From contig NZ_JACHMO010000001.1 of NCBI RefSeq assembly GCF_014205015.1, positions 2,790,001 to 2,854,000 on the forward strand: a stretch of DNA of 64,000 nt, written 5' to 3'. Each line of letters opens with the position of its first letter. The stretch's first letter is position 1. The translations under genes and the position numbers were made by a program. Shown piece after piece: positions 1 through 9,273 of this stretch. The notes beneath the pieces are model-generated. The model worked only from the letters and a program-made list of their open reading frames with translations, did no database searches and was not told where the DNA came from. This DNA comes from Saccharothrix ecbatanensis. GTDB lineage: Bacteria; Actinomycetota; Actinomycetes; Mycobacteriales; Pseudonocardiaceae.

Positions 1-360
1 GGCACCTACGGCGCGGACTTCTACGCCGGGACACCGGCCGTCACGCGGGCGGCACGGGGACGTGGCAGCGCTTGGTATGTGGCGACGTTGCTGGACGACG
101 CCGGTGTGGCGACTGTGGTTCGGAAGGCGCTGGACGAGCACGGGCTGGTCGGTCCGCTCGCCGACGTGCCCGATGTCGAGGTCACCGAACGCGTGTCACC
201 GGACGGCACGCGCCACCTGTTCGTGCTCAACCACGGTGAGGCCCGGACGGTGGAGTGCCCGGTAGGCGGGACGAACCTGTTGGACGGACGGGCGCTGCGG
301 GCCGGTGACAAGGTGGACCTGCCACCGGCCGCAGTACTGGTGATCCGCCAGGATCAGTAG
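1..360 (+). CDS. Beta-galactosidase, GH42 family, C-terminal fragment
   Basis: The reading frame is open from the left edge, so only the last 119 residues are present. The segment reading YGADFYAGTPAVTR followed by GSAWYVAT is typical of the C-terminal part of GH42 beta-galactosidases, and the terminal beta-rich piece (FVLNHGEARTVE, then VLVIRQDQ) fits their small last domain. Catalytic residues lie outside the window. GH42 enzymes cleave terminal beta-D-galactosides and are normally cytoplasmic. The stop codon overlaps the tail of the convergent GH67 gene by 7 nt. Its neighbours (alpha-glucuronidase, esterase) suggest a role in using plant cell-wall oligosaccharides. The family call is fairly sure; the exact substrate is not visible. 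Confidence 0.82.
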   Translation, partial: GTYGADFYAGTPAVTRAARGRGSAWYVATLLDDAGVATVVRKALDEHGLVGPLADVPDVEVTERVSPDGTRHLFVLNHGEARTVECPVGGTNLLDGRALRAGDKVDLPPAAVLVIRQDQ

Positions 361-2387
361 ATCCGGCGACCCCGGGCGTCCGGCACGCCCGACTTGCGCC
401 GGAAGTACGTGTTCACCTGGTCACGCCATTCGGTCGCGCACCGCAACTGCTCCGCGAGCAGTTCGGTGACGCGGCCGAAGACGTCTTCGGGGACACGGCC
501 TTCCAGCGCCGACCAGGTGGCCACCATCCGCTCCACCTCTTCACGACCGGCGAAGTGCGTGTCGTAGATGTGCTGGATGACCGTCGTCCCCGAGTGCAGG
601 ACGTGCTCGTAGGGCACGTGGTGGAAGAACAGCAGCAGCTCGTCCGGGCACGTTTCGGTCGACTCGTACAGGTCCCGCCACGGCGCCGGGTACTGGCCGG
701 TGTAGCCGGTGCCCGTCGCCCGCGTGCGGTCCACGCCGACACCGTCGCGGTCGGCGAAGTGGTAAGTGCCCCAAGACGAATACTCGTAGCCGTCGACGTC
801 CGGCCCGTAGTGATGGCGGGCGGGACTCACCATGAAGCCCACGCCCAGCGGCGCGGTGTAACGCTCGTAAGTGAGCCACGAGCCGTCCATCAGCTCGTGC
901 AACGCCTTGCCCACGCCCGGATCCGCGAAGGTGAGACCGATCCACTCGTCCAGCACGTCCTCCGGCGCGATCCGGTCGTCCCACGTGAGCCGCCCGAAGC
1001 CGAACAGGTTGGCCTGGGCCAACGGATGCCCGGTCCAGAACCGGTCGTCACCGACGTTCGACACCGCCACCACACCGCCTGCCGGCGCGGACGCACGACC
1101 GCCGGCGACGTCCGCCACCGTCGGCTCACCCTCGCCCCACAGCGGGAAACCGAGCATCTCGGACCACTGCGGCACCAGGTGGCACACGTGCTTCTGCTGC
1201 CCGGTGTACTCCTGCGTCACCTGCAACTCGACCGCGAGCCGGGTGCGCGGCATCGCGGCGATCACCGGCGAGATCGGCTCGCGCGCCTGGAAGTCCATCG
1301 GACCGGCCTTCACCTGCACGACCACGTTCGGGTCGAACTTGCCGTCGAGCGGGGCGAAGTTGTCGTGCGCCGCACGCGCGCGGTCGGTCGAGCGGTCGCG
1401 CCAGTCCTGGCGGTGGTTGTAGACGAACGCGCGCCAGAACACCGTGCCGCCGAACGGCGCGAGCGCGCGGGCCAGGACGTTCGCCCCGTCGGCGTGGTCA
1501 CGGCCGTAGGCGAACGGGCCTGGTTGGCCCTCGGAGTCGGCTTTGACGACGTACCCGCCGAAGTCCGGGATCGCCGCGTACACCGCGGCGGTGGTGCGGG
1601 CCCACCACTCCCCCACCGCCGGGTCGAGCGGGTCCGCGGTGGGCAGGCCGCCAAGCGTGACGGGAGCGGCGAAGCTCACCGACAGGTGCACCTTGATCCC
1701 GTGCGGACGGAACACCTCGGCGAGGCGCACGACGTCCGGCAGCCGTTCGGTCAGCAGGAGTGCTTCCGGGCGGTGCACGTTGACGTTGTTGAGGCCCACG
1801 CGGTTGATGCCGATCGAGCCGAGCAGCCGCGCGTAGGACCGTGCCCGCGACAGGTCTTCGCGCACCACGCCGTCGTCGTAGAAGATCGAGCCGCCCGCGT
1901 AGCCGCGTTCGACCTGGCCCATCACCGGGTGCACGGCGGCGTTGTCCCAGTGGTCGAGCATCCGGACCGGCTGGCGGGGCGCGTGCCGCTGGAGCTCCAG
2001 CGTGCCTTCGAACGCCGACTCGCCCTGCCGCACCACGTGGTGGAAGCCGTAGAGCAGGCCGTTCCCGGCCACCGCGCGGACCGTCGTGGTCGACGCGTCC
2101 CGTGCCACGACGAACGATTCCGGGTCTTCTTCACCGTCGTCCGGCGCGCACACCAGCTCCAGGTCCGCCGGACCGAGGTCGACCAGCGTGCCGCCGTGCT
2201 CGGCCACCGCCGCCTCGACTTCGCCGCGCACGGTGGCGACCACCGGGCCGTCACCGACGACCCGGACGCGTCGTGAGCCGACCGGCCGGAGCGCGGACGC
2301 GGGCAGCCACGCGGGGTGCACGCCCTCCGGGAGTGGTGCGACCGGTGTCCGGTCGTCCAGGGCTTCCGGTGGCGTCGTGCCGACCAT
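354..2387 (-). CDS. aguA: Alpha-glucuronidase, GH67 family
   Basis: The 677-residue protein matches the length of GH67 alpha-glucuronidases, which remove 4-O-methyl-D-glucuronic acid from the non-reducing end of xylo-oligosaccharides. Conserved family blocks are visible: NRVGLNNVNVHRPEA, YVVKADSEGQPGP (candidate acid Glu), VQVKAGPMDFQAREP and ELQVTQEYTGQQKH. No signal peptide is seen, so it is probably cytoplasmic and acts on imported oligosaccharides. I chose the ATG at 2387 because AGAGGA lies 6 nt upstream; a GTG start 33 nt further up (2420) is possible but has a poor ribosome site. The gene is convergent with the GH42 fragment and lies downstream, on the same strand, of the GDSL esterase. 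A near-match to the Streptomyces xylanase operator lies in its upstream region. Confidence 0.94.
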   Translation of the reverse strand: MVGTTPPEALDDRTPVAPLPEGVHPAWLPASALRPVGSRRVRVVGDGPVVATVRGEVEAAVAEHGGTLVDLGPADLELVCAPDDGEEDPESFVVARDASTTTVRAVAGNGLLYGFHHVVRQGESAFEGTLELQRHAPRQPVRMLDHWDNAAVHPVMGQVERGYAGGSIFYDDGVVREDLSRARSYARLLGSIGINRVGLNNVNVHRPEALLLTERLPDVVRLAEVFRPHGIKVHLSVSFAAPVTLGGLPTADPLDPAVGEWWARTTAAVYAAIPDFGGYVVKADSEGQPGPFAYGRDHADGANVLARALAPFGGTVFWRAFVYNHRQDWRDRSTDRARAAHDNFAPLDGKFDPNVVVQVKAGPMDFQAREPISPVIAAMPRTRLAVELQVTQEYTGQQKHVCHLVPQWSEMLGFPLWGEGEPTVADVAGGRASAPAGGVVAVSNVGDDRFWTGHPLAQANLFGFGRLTWDDRIAPEDVLDEWIGLTFADPGVGKALHELMDGSWLTYERYTAPLGVGFMVSPARHHYGPDVDGYEYSSWGTYHFADRDGVGVDRTRATGTGYTGQYPAPWRDLYESTETCPDELLLFFHHVPYEHVLHSGTTVIQHIYDTHFAGREEVERMVATWSALEGRVPEDVFGRVTELLAEQLRCATEWRDQVNTYFRRKSGVPDARGRRIY

Positions 2388-2457
2388 GCGTGGTCCTCTC
2401 GCGTCGGGCTCGGTGACCACGTCAACCTATGACGATTCCGCTGTCCGGGCAAGGAAA

Positions 2458-2476
2458 ACGCACCTGTTTGGTGCGT
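2458..2476. promoter_or_regulatory. 7-bp inverted repeat upstream of GH67 gene
   Basis: ACGCACC and GGTGCGT form perfect 7-bp arms around a 5-nt spacer. It sits between the GDSL gene end (2534) and the GH67 start (2387). It could be a weak terminator hairpin for the GDSL gene or an operator for the GH67 gene; the sequence alone does not decide. Confidence 0.4.
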
Positions 2477-2498
2477 CCACTTTCGACAGTCGGGGCTA

Positions 2499-2509
2499 CG
2501 AAACTTTTG
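2499..2509. promoter_or_regulatory. Candidate xylan-regulon operator
   Basis: CGAAACTTTTG resembles the CGAAACTTTCG-type element reported upstream of Streptomyces xylanase genes. It lies about 110 nt before the alpha-glucuronidase start, as expected for a xylan-responsive gene. One base breaks the palindrome, and no cognate regulator is encoded next to it. Confidence 0.35.
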
Positions 2510-2533
2510 CGTGACAAAGCCTTTGGATCACCG

Positions 2534-3751
2534 TCACGCGGGTCCGGGCGCGAACAGGTCCAGCGGGACGGCGTCCGCCAACGCCTGGTAGCCGGCCGGG
2601 CCCAGGTGCAGGCGGTCACCGTCGTCATAGGCGGTGAGCAGGCGTTTCGGCTCGTCCGGGTCACGAACGGCCGCGTCGAAGTCGACCACCGCGTCGAACC
2701 GCCCGGAGGTCCGGATCCACTGGTTGACCGACTGACGCGATGTGTCGCGGTGGCCATCAGGGTCGTCGTAGTCACCACTGCCGCCGAGGGGTGTCAACGT
2801 GGCACCGCACACGGAGATGCCACGGGCATGGGCACGTTCCACGATCTGCTCGTACGCGGCGACGAGGTCGTCGGTGACCTGCTTCTGCGCGGCGGGCGTC
2901 GGGGCGGCGGTGCCGATGTCGTTCACACCCTCGAACAACACCAGCCACGTGACGCCGCCCAGTGCCAGCACATCGCGGTCCAGCCGGGCCAGCGCGCTCG
3001 GGCCGAGCCCTTGGCCGAACACCTGGTTCCCGCCGATGCCCTGGTTGAGCACGGCGACGTCCGCGGTGGCCGGGTCGGCACGCAGCCGGGAAGCCAGGCG
3101 GTTGGGCCAGCGGTCGTTGCCGTTCGTGGTGGAGCCGCGGCCGTCGGTCAGGGAATCGCCCAACGTCACCACGGCCGTGGTGGGCCGGGTCGACCACACC
3201 TCCACGCCGCTGAGGAGGTACCAGTGGTCGACGGGGGTCGCGCCGGGCAGGTCCACGGCGTCGACGTGGTCGCCCCGCAGCAGGTGGGAGGTGGTGCGGG
3301 AGCCAGGGTGCGAGGTGAGCGCGTCGGCGGGCTGCCCGTCGGCCAGGAACACCGTCACGGTCAGGTCGGCGTCCGGCGCCACCGGGAAGTCCAGCGCGTC
3401 CGACACGACCTGCGCGCCGACCGGGACGACGACCGACGTCCGGCCGTGGAAGGTGACGGGACGGATCGTGCCCGCTCTGACCGCGCTCTTGCCGACCTCT
3501 TCCGGGGACGCCACGGACACGGCGGTGAGCGCCAACGCCGTGCGGCCGAAGGCATTGGAGAACCGCAAGCGCAACCGGTCCCCGCCGACGGACACCCGGA
3601 TCGTCTGCCGCACCGTGGCATCGGCCAGCGCGACACCGTCCCGGACGAACGGCTCGGGCGGCAGGTCGGCCGGGTTCGTCGGCTGGGGCGAGGAGACCCA
3701 GGTGTGCGCCCAGCGGCCGGGCGGAGTCGTTCGGGACGGGTTGTGGCTCAT
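2534..3751 (-). CDS. SGNH/GDSL-family esterase
   Basis: The 405-residue protein carries the four SGNH blocks in order: TLGDSLTDG (nucleophile Ser), GIGGNQV (Gly), LFEGVNDIG (Asn) and DRLHLGPAGY (Asp and His). The roughly 190-residue beta-rich part before the GDS block is like that of actinomycete carbohydrate esterases and rhamnogalacturonan-acetylesterase-like proteins. No clear signal peptide is seen. The ATG at 3751 is preferred because GGAGG lies 10 nt upstream and the protein reads well from MSHNPSRTTPP; the frame is open for 225 nt further but with unlikely composition. Next to a GH67 and a GH42 gene, removal of acetyl or similar groups from hemicellulose fragments is a reasonable inference. 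Substrate unknown. Confidence 0.87.
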   Translation of the reverse strand: MSHNPSRTTPPGRWAHTWVSSPQPTNPADLPPEPFVRDGVALADATVRQTIRVSVGGDRLRLRFSNAFGRTALALTAVSVASPEEVGKSAVRAGTIRPVTFHGRTSVVVPVGAQVVSDALDFPVAPDADLTVTVFLADGQPADALTSHPGSRTTSHLLRGDHVDAVDLPGATPVDHWYLLSGVEVWSTRPTTAVVTLGDSLTDGRGSTTNGNDRWPNRLASRLRADPATADVAVLNQGIGGNQVFGQGLGPSALARLDRDVLALGGVTWLVLFEGVNDIGTAAPTPAAQKQVTDDLVAAYEQIVERAHARGISVCGATLTPLGGSGDYDDPDGHRDTSRQSVNQWIRTSGRFDAVVDFDAAVRDPDEPKRLLTAYDDGDRLHLGPAGYQALADAVPLDLFAPGPA

Positions 3752-3914
3752 GGGTGACCGACCTCCGCGCTCGATGGCGTGACGGGGCCGATTACACCAT
3801 TGGGCCCGTGGGCCGAAGGCATGTGCCGGGCAGGCGTAGCGATGTGCCGGTCCGCGACGATCACCTGTGCGGGAGTTCCCCACGGGAGTTCCCCAATGGC
3901 CCCAAGGAGAGCAC

Positions 3915-4787
3915 ATGCCTCGCTTATCCAGGTTGTTCGCGGCGGTCGCCGCCGCGACCCTGGTCCTGTCCGGCACGGCTCACGCGCAGGACGACCCGTT
4001 GGTGGTGATCACCACCCCGACCACCCACGCCGGCGCTGAGGTCGGCGTCCCGCTCCTGATCACCGGCAGCTCGCTCAGCCCGACACCGGGCACGATCACC
4101 GCCACCGAGCTGACCTTCGACGGCGGGGCGACGTGGGTGACCACCGAACGCCTGCGGGTGCTGGACGGCTTCCGGACCGACTGGCGGTACGCCTACACGC
4201 CGGACGTGGCCGGTGACGTCACGGTCGCCGGTCGGGCCGTCACCTCGTCCGGGGTCGGCACCACCGGCGCGGCGACCACCGTCCACGTGGGAGGCACGAC
4301 CGTCCCGCAGCCGGTGCACTGCGAGATCCGCTGCGAGTTCTCCACCCCGTACGCGGCCGTGGTCGACGATCCGGACGTGCTGCCCGTCGAGGTGGGCGTG
4401 CGGACCCGGTTCGACCGACCGGGGCACGTGCTGGGCGCGTCCCTGCTGCGTGGCGCGTACCGGGGGCCGATCAGCCTGCGGCTGTGGTCGGACGCGGGCG
4501 TGCTGCTCGCCGAGCGGCCTTGGGACCACCCCGGTCGGATGGCCGAGATCGACTTCCCGACGCCCGTCCCGGTCGAGCCGGGCCGCGACTACGTGATCTC
4601 CTACTACACGCCGCACGGTGGCTACGCGACGTCGGAGAACTACTTCACCGGCACGCTGACGCACGCGCCGTTCACCGCGCCGCACGACGGCACGCACGGC
4701 GCGGGCGTGTACCGCTACGGCGGCGGGTTCCCGACCGACAGCTGGCACGACAGCACGTACTGGGTGCAGCCGGAGTTCCGGGGCTGA
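3915..4787 (+). CDS. Secreted DUF4082 domain protein
   Basis: The 290-residue protein begins with a Sec signal peptide (PRLSRLFAAVAAATLVLSG, then a TAHAQ cleavage site). An Ig-like part follows (about residues 25-125). The DUF4082 module (about 140-285) is recognised from GVRTRFDRPGHVLGASL, SLRLWSDAGVLLAERPW and DYVISYYTPHGGYATSEN. DUF4082 is a beta-sandwich found in secreted actinobacterial proteins, often beside carbohydrate-active modules; its ligand is not established. The start follows AAGGAG by 5 nt. It is divergent from the GDSL gene and ends in a terminator hairpin shared with the convergent P-type ATPase gene. A glycan- or surface-binding role is inference. Confidence 0.85.
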   Translation: MPRLSRLFAAVAAATLVLSGTAHAQDDPLVVITTPTTHAGAEVGVPLLITGSSLSPTPGTITATELTFDGGATWVTTERLRVLDGFRTDWRYAYTPDVAGDVTVAGRAVTSSGVGTTGAATTVHVGGTTVPQPVHCEIRCEFSTPYAAVVDDPDVLPVEVGVRTRFDRPGHVLGASLLRGAYRGPISLRLWSDAGVLLAERPWDHPGRMAEIDFPTPVPVEPGRDYVISYYTPHGGYATSENYFTGTLTHAPFTAPHDGTHGAGVYRYGGGFPTDSWHDSTYWVQPEFRG

Positions 4788-4798
4788 CCTCCGGGGTG

Positions 4799-4820
4799 CC
4801 GCGCCGACCACTCGGCGCGG
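4799..4820. terminator. Bidirectional terminator hairpin
   Basis: CCGCGCCGA and TCGGCGCGG form a perfect 9-bp stem around a CCAC loop. It fills the gap between the stop of the DUF4082 gene and the stop of the convergent P-type ATPase gene. There is no U-tract, as is usual in actinomycetes. Confidence 0.7.
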
Positions 4821-7800
4821 TCACTCCTCGCGTATCGCGGTGGCCTCCACGAGCGGGGTGATCGCCAGGCCGAGGAGGTTCGCGGCGGTCGCGCTGGACA
4901 GGGCGATGCCCCAGCCGATCGGGCCGAGCGGCGTGCAGCCGAAGAACTGGCTGACGCCCGGCGTCTGGATCACCGCGCCGAGTGCGGCGAACGAGCCGAG
5001 ACCGGCGGCCAGCACCGACCGGTCCAGTCCGCCGGTGACGAGGGTCTGGCCGAGTTGGGTGCCGACCAGAGCGGCCAGTGCCACGGTGCCCGCCCGGCGG
5101 GAACGGCCGGTGAGGCGGGCCGCCGTCCACGCCGCCGTCGCGCCGAGCGCGGTGGTGATGGCGCGGGCGGTGATGTCCCGGTTCAGCGCGCTGCCGAGAG
5201 ACGAGGTCGGTCCTTCGCGCAGCAGTTCGGGCACGGACTCGCGGGCGGGCCGGCTCAACGCGATGGCCAACGCGGGCGCGAGGTCGGTCAGCAGGTTCAC
5301 CAGCAGGAGCTGCCGTGCGGTCAACGGCGACCGGCCGGTCAACGCGGAGCCGAGCACGCTGAACGCGATCTCGCCGATGTTGCCGCCGAGCAGCACCGCC
5401 AGCGCCTCGCGCACGGACGCCCACATGGCCCGGCCCTCGATCAGCGCCGCGATGATCGTCTCCAGCCGGTCGTCGGTGACCACGAGGTCTGCGGCGGCAC
5501 GGGCGGCCGGTGTGCCGCGCCGGCCCAACGCGATGCCGACGTCGGCGAGCCGGATGGCGGGCGCGTCGTTCGCGCCGTCGCCGGTCATCGCGACCACCCG
5601 GCCCAACCGTTGGTACGCCTCGATGATCCGCACCTTCTGGGACGGTGTGCAGCGGGCGATCACGTCCACGGTCGGCAGCAGGGCGTCGAGTTCGCCGTCG
5701 TCCAGCCGGTCGAGCCGCGATCCGGTCACCACGGTCATGTCCGCGCCGCTGCCGCTGACCTCCGCGGCGATCGCCTCACCGGTGGCGGGGTGGTCGCCGG
5801 TGATCATCACGATCCGCACGCCTGCCTCACGCAGTTTCGCGGCGGCGGGCGGCGCGGCGTCGCGCACCGGGTCCGACAGGGCCACGAAACCCAGCAGGGA
5901 CAAGCCTTGCACGTCGTCGTCGGTCACGATGGCGGCACCGTTCTTGGCGGCACCGTTCTCGAAGCCGGTGCGTTCGGCGACGGCGAGCACGCGGTGGCCG
6001 CGACCGGCGAGCCGCCGCACCCGTTCCTCCAAGCGCTTCAGACCCCGAGGGTCGACGTCGCAGCGCGGCAGCACCACTTCCGGCGCGCCCTTCACGCTCA
6101 GCACCGACTGCTTCCCGACCTTGCCGACGGTCGCGTGGTAGCCGCGGGACGGTTCGAACGGCAGCGCCTCGACCAGCGACCAGCCGCGGGCGCCGGTCGT
6201 CGGGCGGATGCGGGCCCGTCGTGCGCCGGCCAGCACGGCACGGTCCGTCTGGTGGGCCAGGTCGTCCGGGTCGTCGGCGGGCGGTGTGGCCCGGACGGCG
6301 GCGGCCATGACCCGGCGCAGTTCGTCGTTGAGCTGGTCGAGCGGCGCGGCGCGGCGGCCGTTGTCGACGCGGCTGACGGCCAGCCTGCCCTCGGTCAGCG
6401 TGCCGGTCTTGTCGAAGCACAGCACGTCCACCCGGCCCAGCGCCTCGATCGTGCTCGGGTTGCGCACCAGCGCGCCGTGCTCGGCCAGCCGCCGTGCCGC
6501 GGCCAACTGGGCGGCGTTGACCAGGAACGGGAGGCCTTCGGGCACCGACGCGACGGCGAGGTTCACGGCCGCGCCCATGCTCTGCCGCAGCGGCACGCCC
6601 CGCAGCAGTCCCGCGCCGGTGACGGCCGCCGCCGAGCCCAGCGCGACGGGCATGATCTTGCGGGTCAGGTCGGCCAGCCGTGCCTCCACGCCCGTGGTGG
6701 GGATGTTCCGCCGGGCCGCCGCCATGCTGCGGCCGACTTCGGTGGCGTCCCCGGTGGCCACGACCACGGCCAGCGCCTCGCCGGCGGCGATCGTGGTGCC
6801 CTCGTAGAGCATCGAGGACCGGTCGGCGAGTTCGGCGGCCACCACCGGGGCCGGGTCCTTGGCCACGGGCAGGGACTCTCCGGTGACGGACGACTCGTCC
6901 GCTTCGAGCCCGTCGCCGTCGAGCAGCCGGCAGTCGGCGGGCACCACGTCTCCGGTGACCAGCCGCACCACGTCGCCTACCACCAACGCGTCGGCCGTCA
7001 CCTCGTGGTCACGGCCTTCGCGGACCACCGTCGCACGCACCGCAGAACGGCTGAGCAGGGTCGCCAACGCCCGGTCCGTCGCCACCTGCTGCACGCTGCC
7101 GATCAGCGCCGACACACCCACGACGCCCGCTACCAGCGCCGCGTCGACCGGGGAACCCACGGCCGCCGACACCGCCGCGCCACCCGCCAGCACGGGCGTC
7201 AGGGGGTTCGCCAACTCGGCCAGGAAGGCGCTGCCCAGGCTCGTGCCGACGGCCTGCCGCCCGGTGGACGTGCGCTGCCGGCGTTGCGCCTCGCCGTCGG
7301 CCAACCCGTCCCGCCCCGAGCCCAGCCGGTCGAGCACGGTGGCCGCCGGCATCAGGTGCCACGGCTGCGAGGTGCCCGCCGCGACCGGCGCGGCGCCGTT
7401 ACCGGTCAGCCGCTTCGCCCGCCACACACCGTCCACGAAGGCGATCGCCGACGCGCCGTCGACCGCGCGGGCAGCTCCTCGAGAGGGTCTGGGACCACGC
7501 GTGCTCAGCGCGCTGACCGCGCCGATGCCGCTCGCGGCCTGGGCGAGCATGATCCCGTCCCGGTCGACCCGCCGTGCCGCGGGCACCGCCTCCGCCAGCA
7601 GGACGGCCCCTTCGAGGTCCCGGACGACGACGTGCGCGCCCCACGGCGGCGGCCCGCCGTCCCGGTGCACGCCGACGCCGCAGTCCGCGGTGCCGAGCGC
7701 CCGCCGGTTGTCCGACACCAGCAGCACGACGTGCCCTTGGCCCTGGAGTTCCCGGACCGCGCCGACCAGGCCTTTTCCCGACGGGACGCGGCTGTCGGCG

Positions 7801-9206
7801 AACCGGACCGGCGTCCGTTCGCGGTCCGTGGCGACGACCACGCGCAGCCCGGCGTCCCGTGCCGCCGCCGCGATCGCGTCCACCGCCGGGTTGGTCTCGA
7901 CGTCGACCGCGAGCACGGCCTGGAGGCGGTGGCCCTTGCTCAACCCGAGCACCGCCGCGTGGTCGGACAACCGGCGTTGTTCGCGCACGCCCTTGCGGCC
8001 TTGCAGGCCGAGGTGGTCGACCGGGCCGATCGCCCAGTCGCCGTCGCGTCGCACGGAGGTCGGGTCCTTGGGGTCGAACAGCGCGAACGCGCGTTCCGCC
8101 GCTTCGGCGGGCTCGGTGTCCGGCAGCGGAACGAGGTCCACCAGCACCGAACGGCCCGAACCCAGCGCGGTCTCGTCGAGCACCAGCACGTCCATCGCGT
8201 CCAGCCGGCGCAGGACCGAGCGCTCCATCACCAGGGCGCCCCGCCCGGCCAGCACGCGGCCCAGTTGCGCGGCGAACGCGGCCCGGCCGACGAACGGCGC
8301 CTTCGGCAGGCTCGCCACGCCCAGTGCGGCGGCCCGGCGCGGACCGGTGAACGGAACCGCCGCGAGGCCCGCCGCCGCACCCGCCGCCAACGCCCGCCGC
8401 GCGTAGCGGTCGACCGGCCCTTCGGGGAACGGCAGCGGCCGTTCGACCACGACCGGCTCGGCCACCGCGTCGTCCGGGCCGTCGATCAGGTCGCCTTCGG
8501 CGGCGCACCACGCTTCCTCGTGCGCCTTCACCTCACGCCACTGCTGCACGCGTTGTGCGATGTCCAGCAACGTGCTCTCGCTGCGTGAGGCGAGGCCCTG
8601 GACCAGCGCGGCGGCGATCGACGTCGCGGTGTCGGCGCGTTCCCGGCCTTGCAGCCGCCCGGCGGCCAGCTCGCGCAGCTTCGGGTGCAGGTCGACGGCG
8701 GCGATGAGGGCGGCCAGCTCACCCGGCAGCGGCGCCCACGGCGCGATCTTCGTGATGGCCGCCAACGCCAGGCCCGCCACGTCGGCGGCGAGCGCGGGCA
8801 GCAGGCGGGTGCCCTGGAGGCCGTCCGCCGGGTGGTGCAGCTCGTCCTCGACCAGGCGTTCGTCCTCGGTGGCGGGCTCGGCCTCGGCCCGGCGCACCAG
8901 CGCGACCAGCTCGGACGTCGGCGGTTTGCCTTCGACGGCGACGATCACCCGGGCCGACGGCGCGTTCACCCTGGCCCAGAGCACTCCCGGATGGCTTTCC
9001 AGCGCCCGTTCGATCCGTTCGGACACCTGCTTGCCCCTCGGCCCGTGCACGCCGTGCGCCTCGATGTACAGGCGTCCCGGGCACGACCAGACCTTCCGCC
9101 GGTCCTGGCGCAGGGCGGTCTGCTCCAGCGGGGCGAGGGCGAGTCCGATCAGCCCTTTGGCCAGGCCGCCGGCCACCCGGACGGGATCGATGCCGAGAAG
9201 CTCCAC
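4821..9206 (-). CDS. CtpH/CtpI-like P-type ATPase with degenerate tandem module
   Basis: At 1461 residues this is twice a normal P-type ATPase and matches the mycobacterial CtpH/CtpI layout. Residues about 45-95 resemble an HMA fold without the CxxC metal motif. Residues about 320-600 look like a decayed ATPase core: the phosphorylation loop reads LDETALGSG (Asp344) and the GDGxND hinge is lost. Residues about 650-1461 are a complete pump: TGES actuator motif near 775, SVPEGLP in a membrane helix, CFDKTGTLT (Asp932), MTGDGANDAP near 1207, and C-terminal helices. It should be a membrane ATP-driven cation transporter. PEGLP recalls calcium-type pumps, and no CPC motif for copper or zinc is seen, but the ion is unknown. 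It starts at GTG with a weak ribosome site and stands alone. Confidence 0.9.
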   Translation of the reverse strand: MELLGIDPVRVAGGLAKGLIGLALAPLEQTALRQDRRKVWSCPGRLYIEAHGVHGPRGKQVSERIERALESHPGVLWARVNAPSARVIVAVEGKPPTSELVALVRRAEAEPATEDERLVEDELHHPADGLQGTRLLPALAADVAGLALAAITKIAPWAPLPGELAALIAAVDLHPKLRELAAGRLQGRERADTATSIAAALVQGLASRSESTLLDIAQRVQQWREVKAHEEAWCAAEGDLIDGPDDAVAEPVVVERPLPFPEGPVDRYARRALAAGAAAGLAAVPFTGPRRAAALGVASLPKAPFVGRAAFAAQLGRVLAGRGALVMERSVLRRLDAMDVLVLDETALGSGRSVLVDLVPLPDTEPAEAAERAFALFDPKDPTSVRRDGDWAIGPVDHLGLQGRKGVREQRRLSDHAAVLGLSKGHRLQAVLAVDVETNPAVDAIAAAARDAGLRVVVATDRERTPVRFADSRVPSGKGLVGAVRELQGQGHVVLLVSDNRRALGTADCGVGVHRDGGPPPWGAHVVVRDLEGAVLLAEAVPAARRVDRDGIMLAQAASGIGAVSALSTRGPRPSRGAARAVDGASAIAFVDGVWRAKRLTGNGAAPVAAGTSQPWHLMPAATVLDRLGSGRDGLADGEAQRRQRTSTGRQAVGTSLGSAFLAELANPLTPVLAGGAAVSAAVGSPVDAALVAGVVGVSALIGSVQQVATDRALATLLSRSAVRATVVREGRDHEVTADALVVGDVVRLVTGDVVPADCRLLDGDGLEADESSVTGESLPVAKDPAPVVAAELADRSSMLYEGTTIAAGEALAVVVATGDATEVGRSMAAARRNIPTTGVEARLADLTRKIMPVALGSAAAVTGAGLLRGVPLRQSMGAAVNLAVASVPEGLPFLVNAAQLAAARRLAEHGALVRNPSTIEALGRVDVLCFDKTGTLTEGRLAVSRVDNGRRAAPLDQLNDELRRVMAAAVRATPPADDPDDLAHQTDRAVLAGARRARIRPTTGARGWSLVEALPFEPSRGYHATVGKVGKQSVLSVKGAPEVVLPRCDVDPRGLKRLEERVRRLAGRGHRVLAVAERTGFENGAAKNGAAIVTDDDVQGLSLLGFVALSDPVRDAAPPAAAKLREAGVRIVMITGDHPATGEAIAAEVSGSGADMTVVTGSRLDRLDDGELDALLPTVDVIARCTPSQKVRIIEAYQRLGRVVAMTGDGANDAPAIRLADVGIALGRRGTPAARAAADLVVTDDRLETIIAALIEGRAMWASVREALAVLLGGNIGEIAFSVLGSALTGRSPLTARQLLLVNLLTDLAPALAIALSRPARESVPELLREGPTSSLGSALNRDITARAITTALGATAAWTAARLTGRSRRAGTVALAALVGTQLGQTLVTGGLDRSVLAAGLGSFAALGAVIQTPGVSQFFGCTPLGPIGWGIALSSATAANLLGLAITPLVEATAIREE

Positions 9207-9273
9207 CGTGCCTGTTTTCCCGAACGGGTGGTCTCCTATGCCTCACGATCGGTGCGAGATCGAGAAGGACGGC

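Noticed and set aside
5055..8588. Long plus-strand open frame opposite the P-type ATPase
   Set aside because: It is antisense to a protein with full P-type ATPase motifs and has the repetitive Arg/Gly/Ala composition expected from the opposite strand of GC-rich coding DNA.
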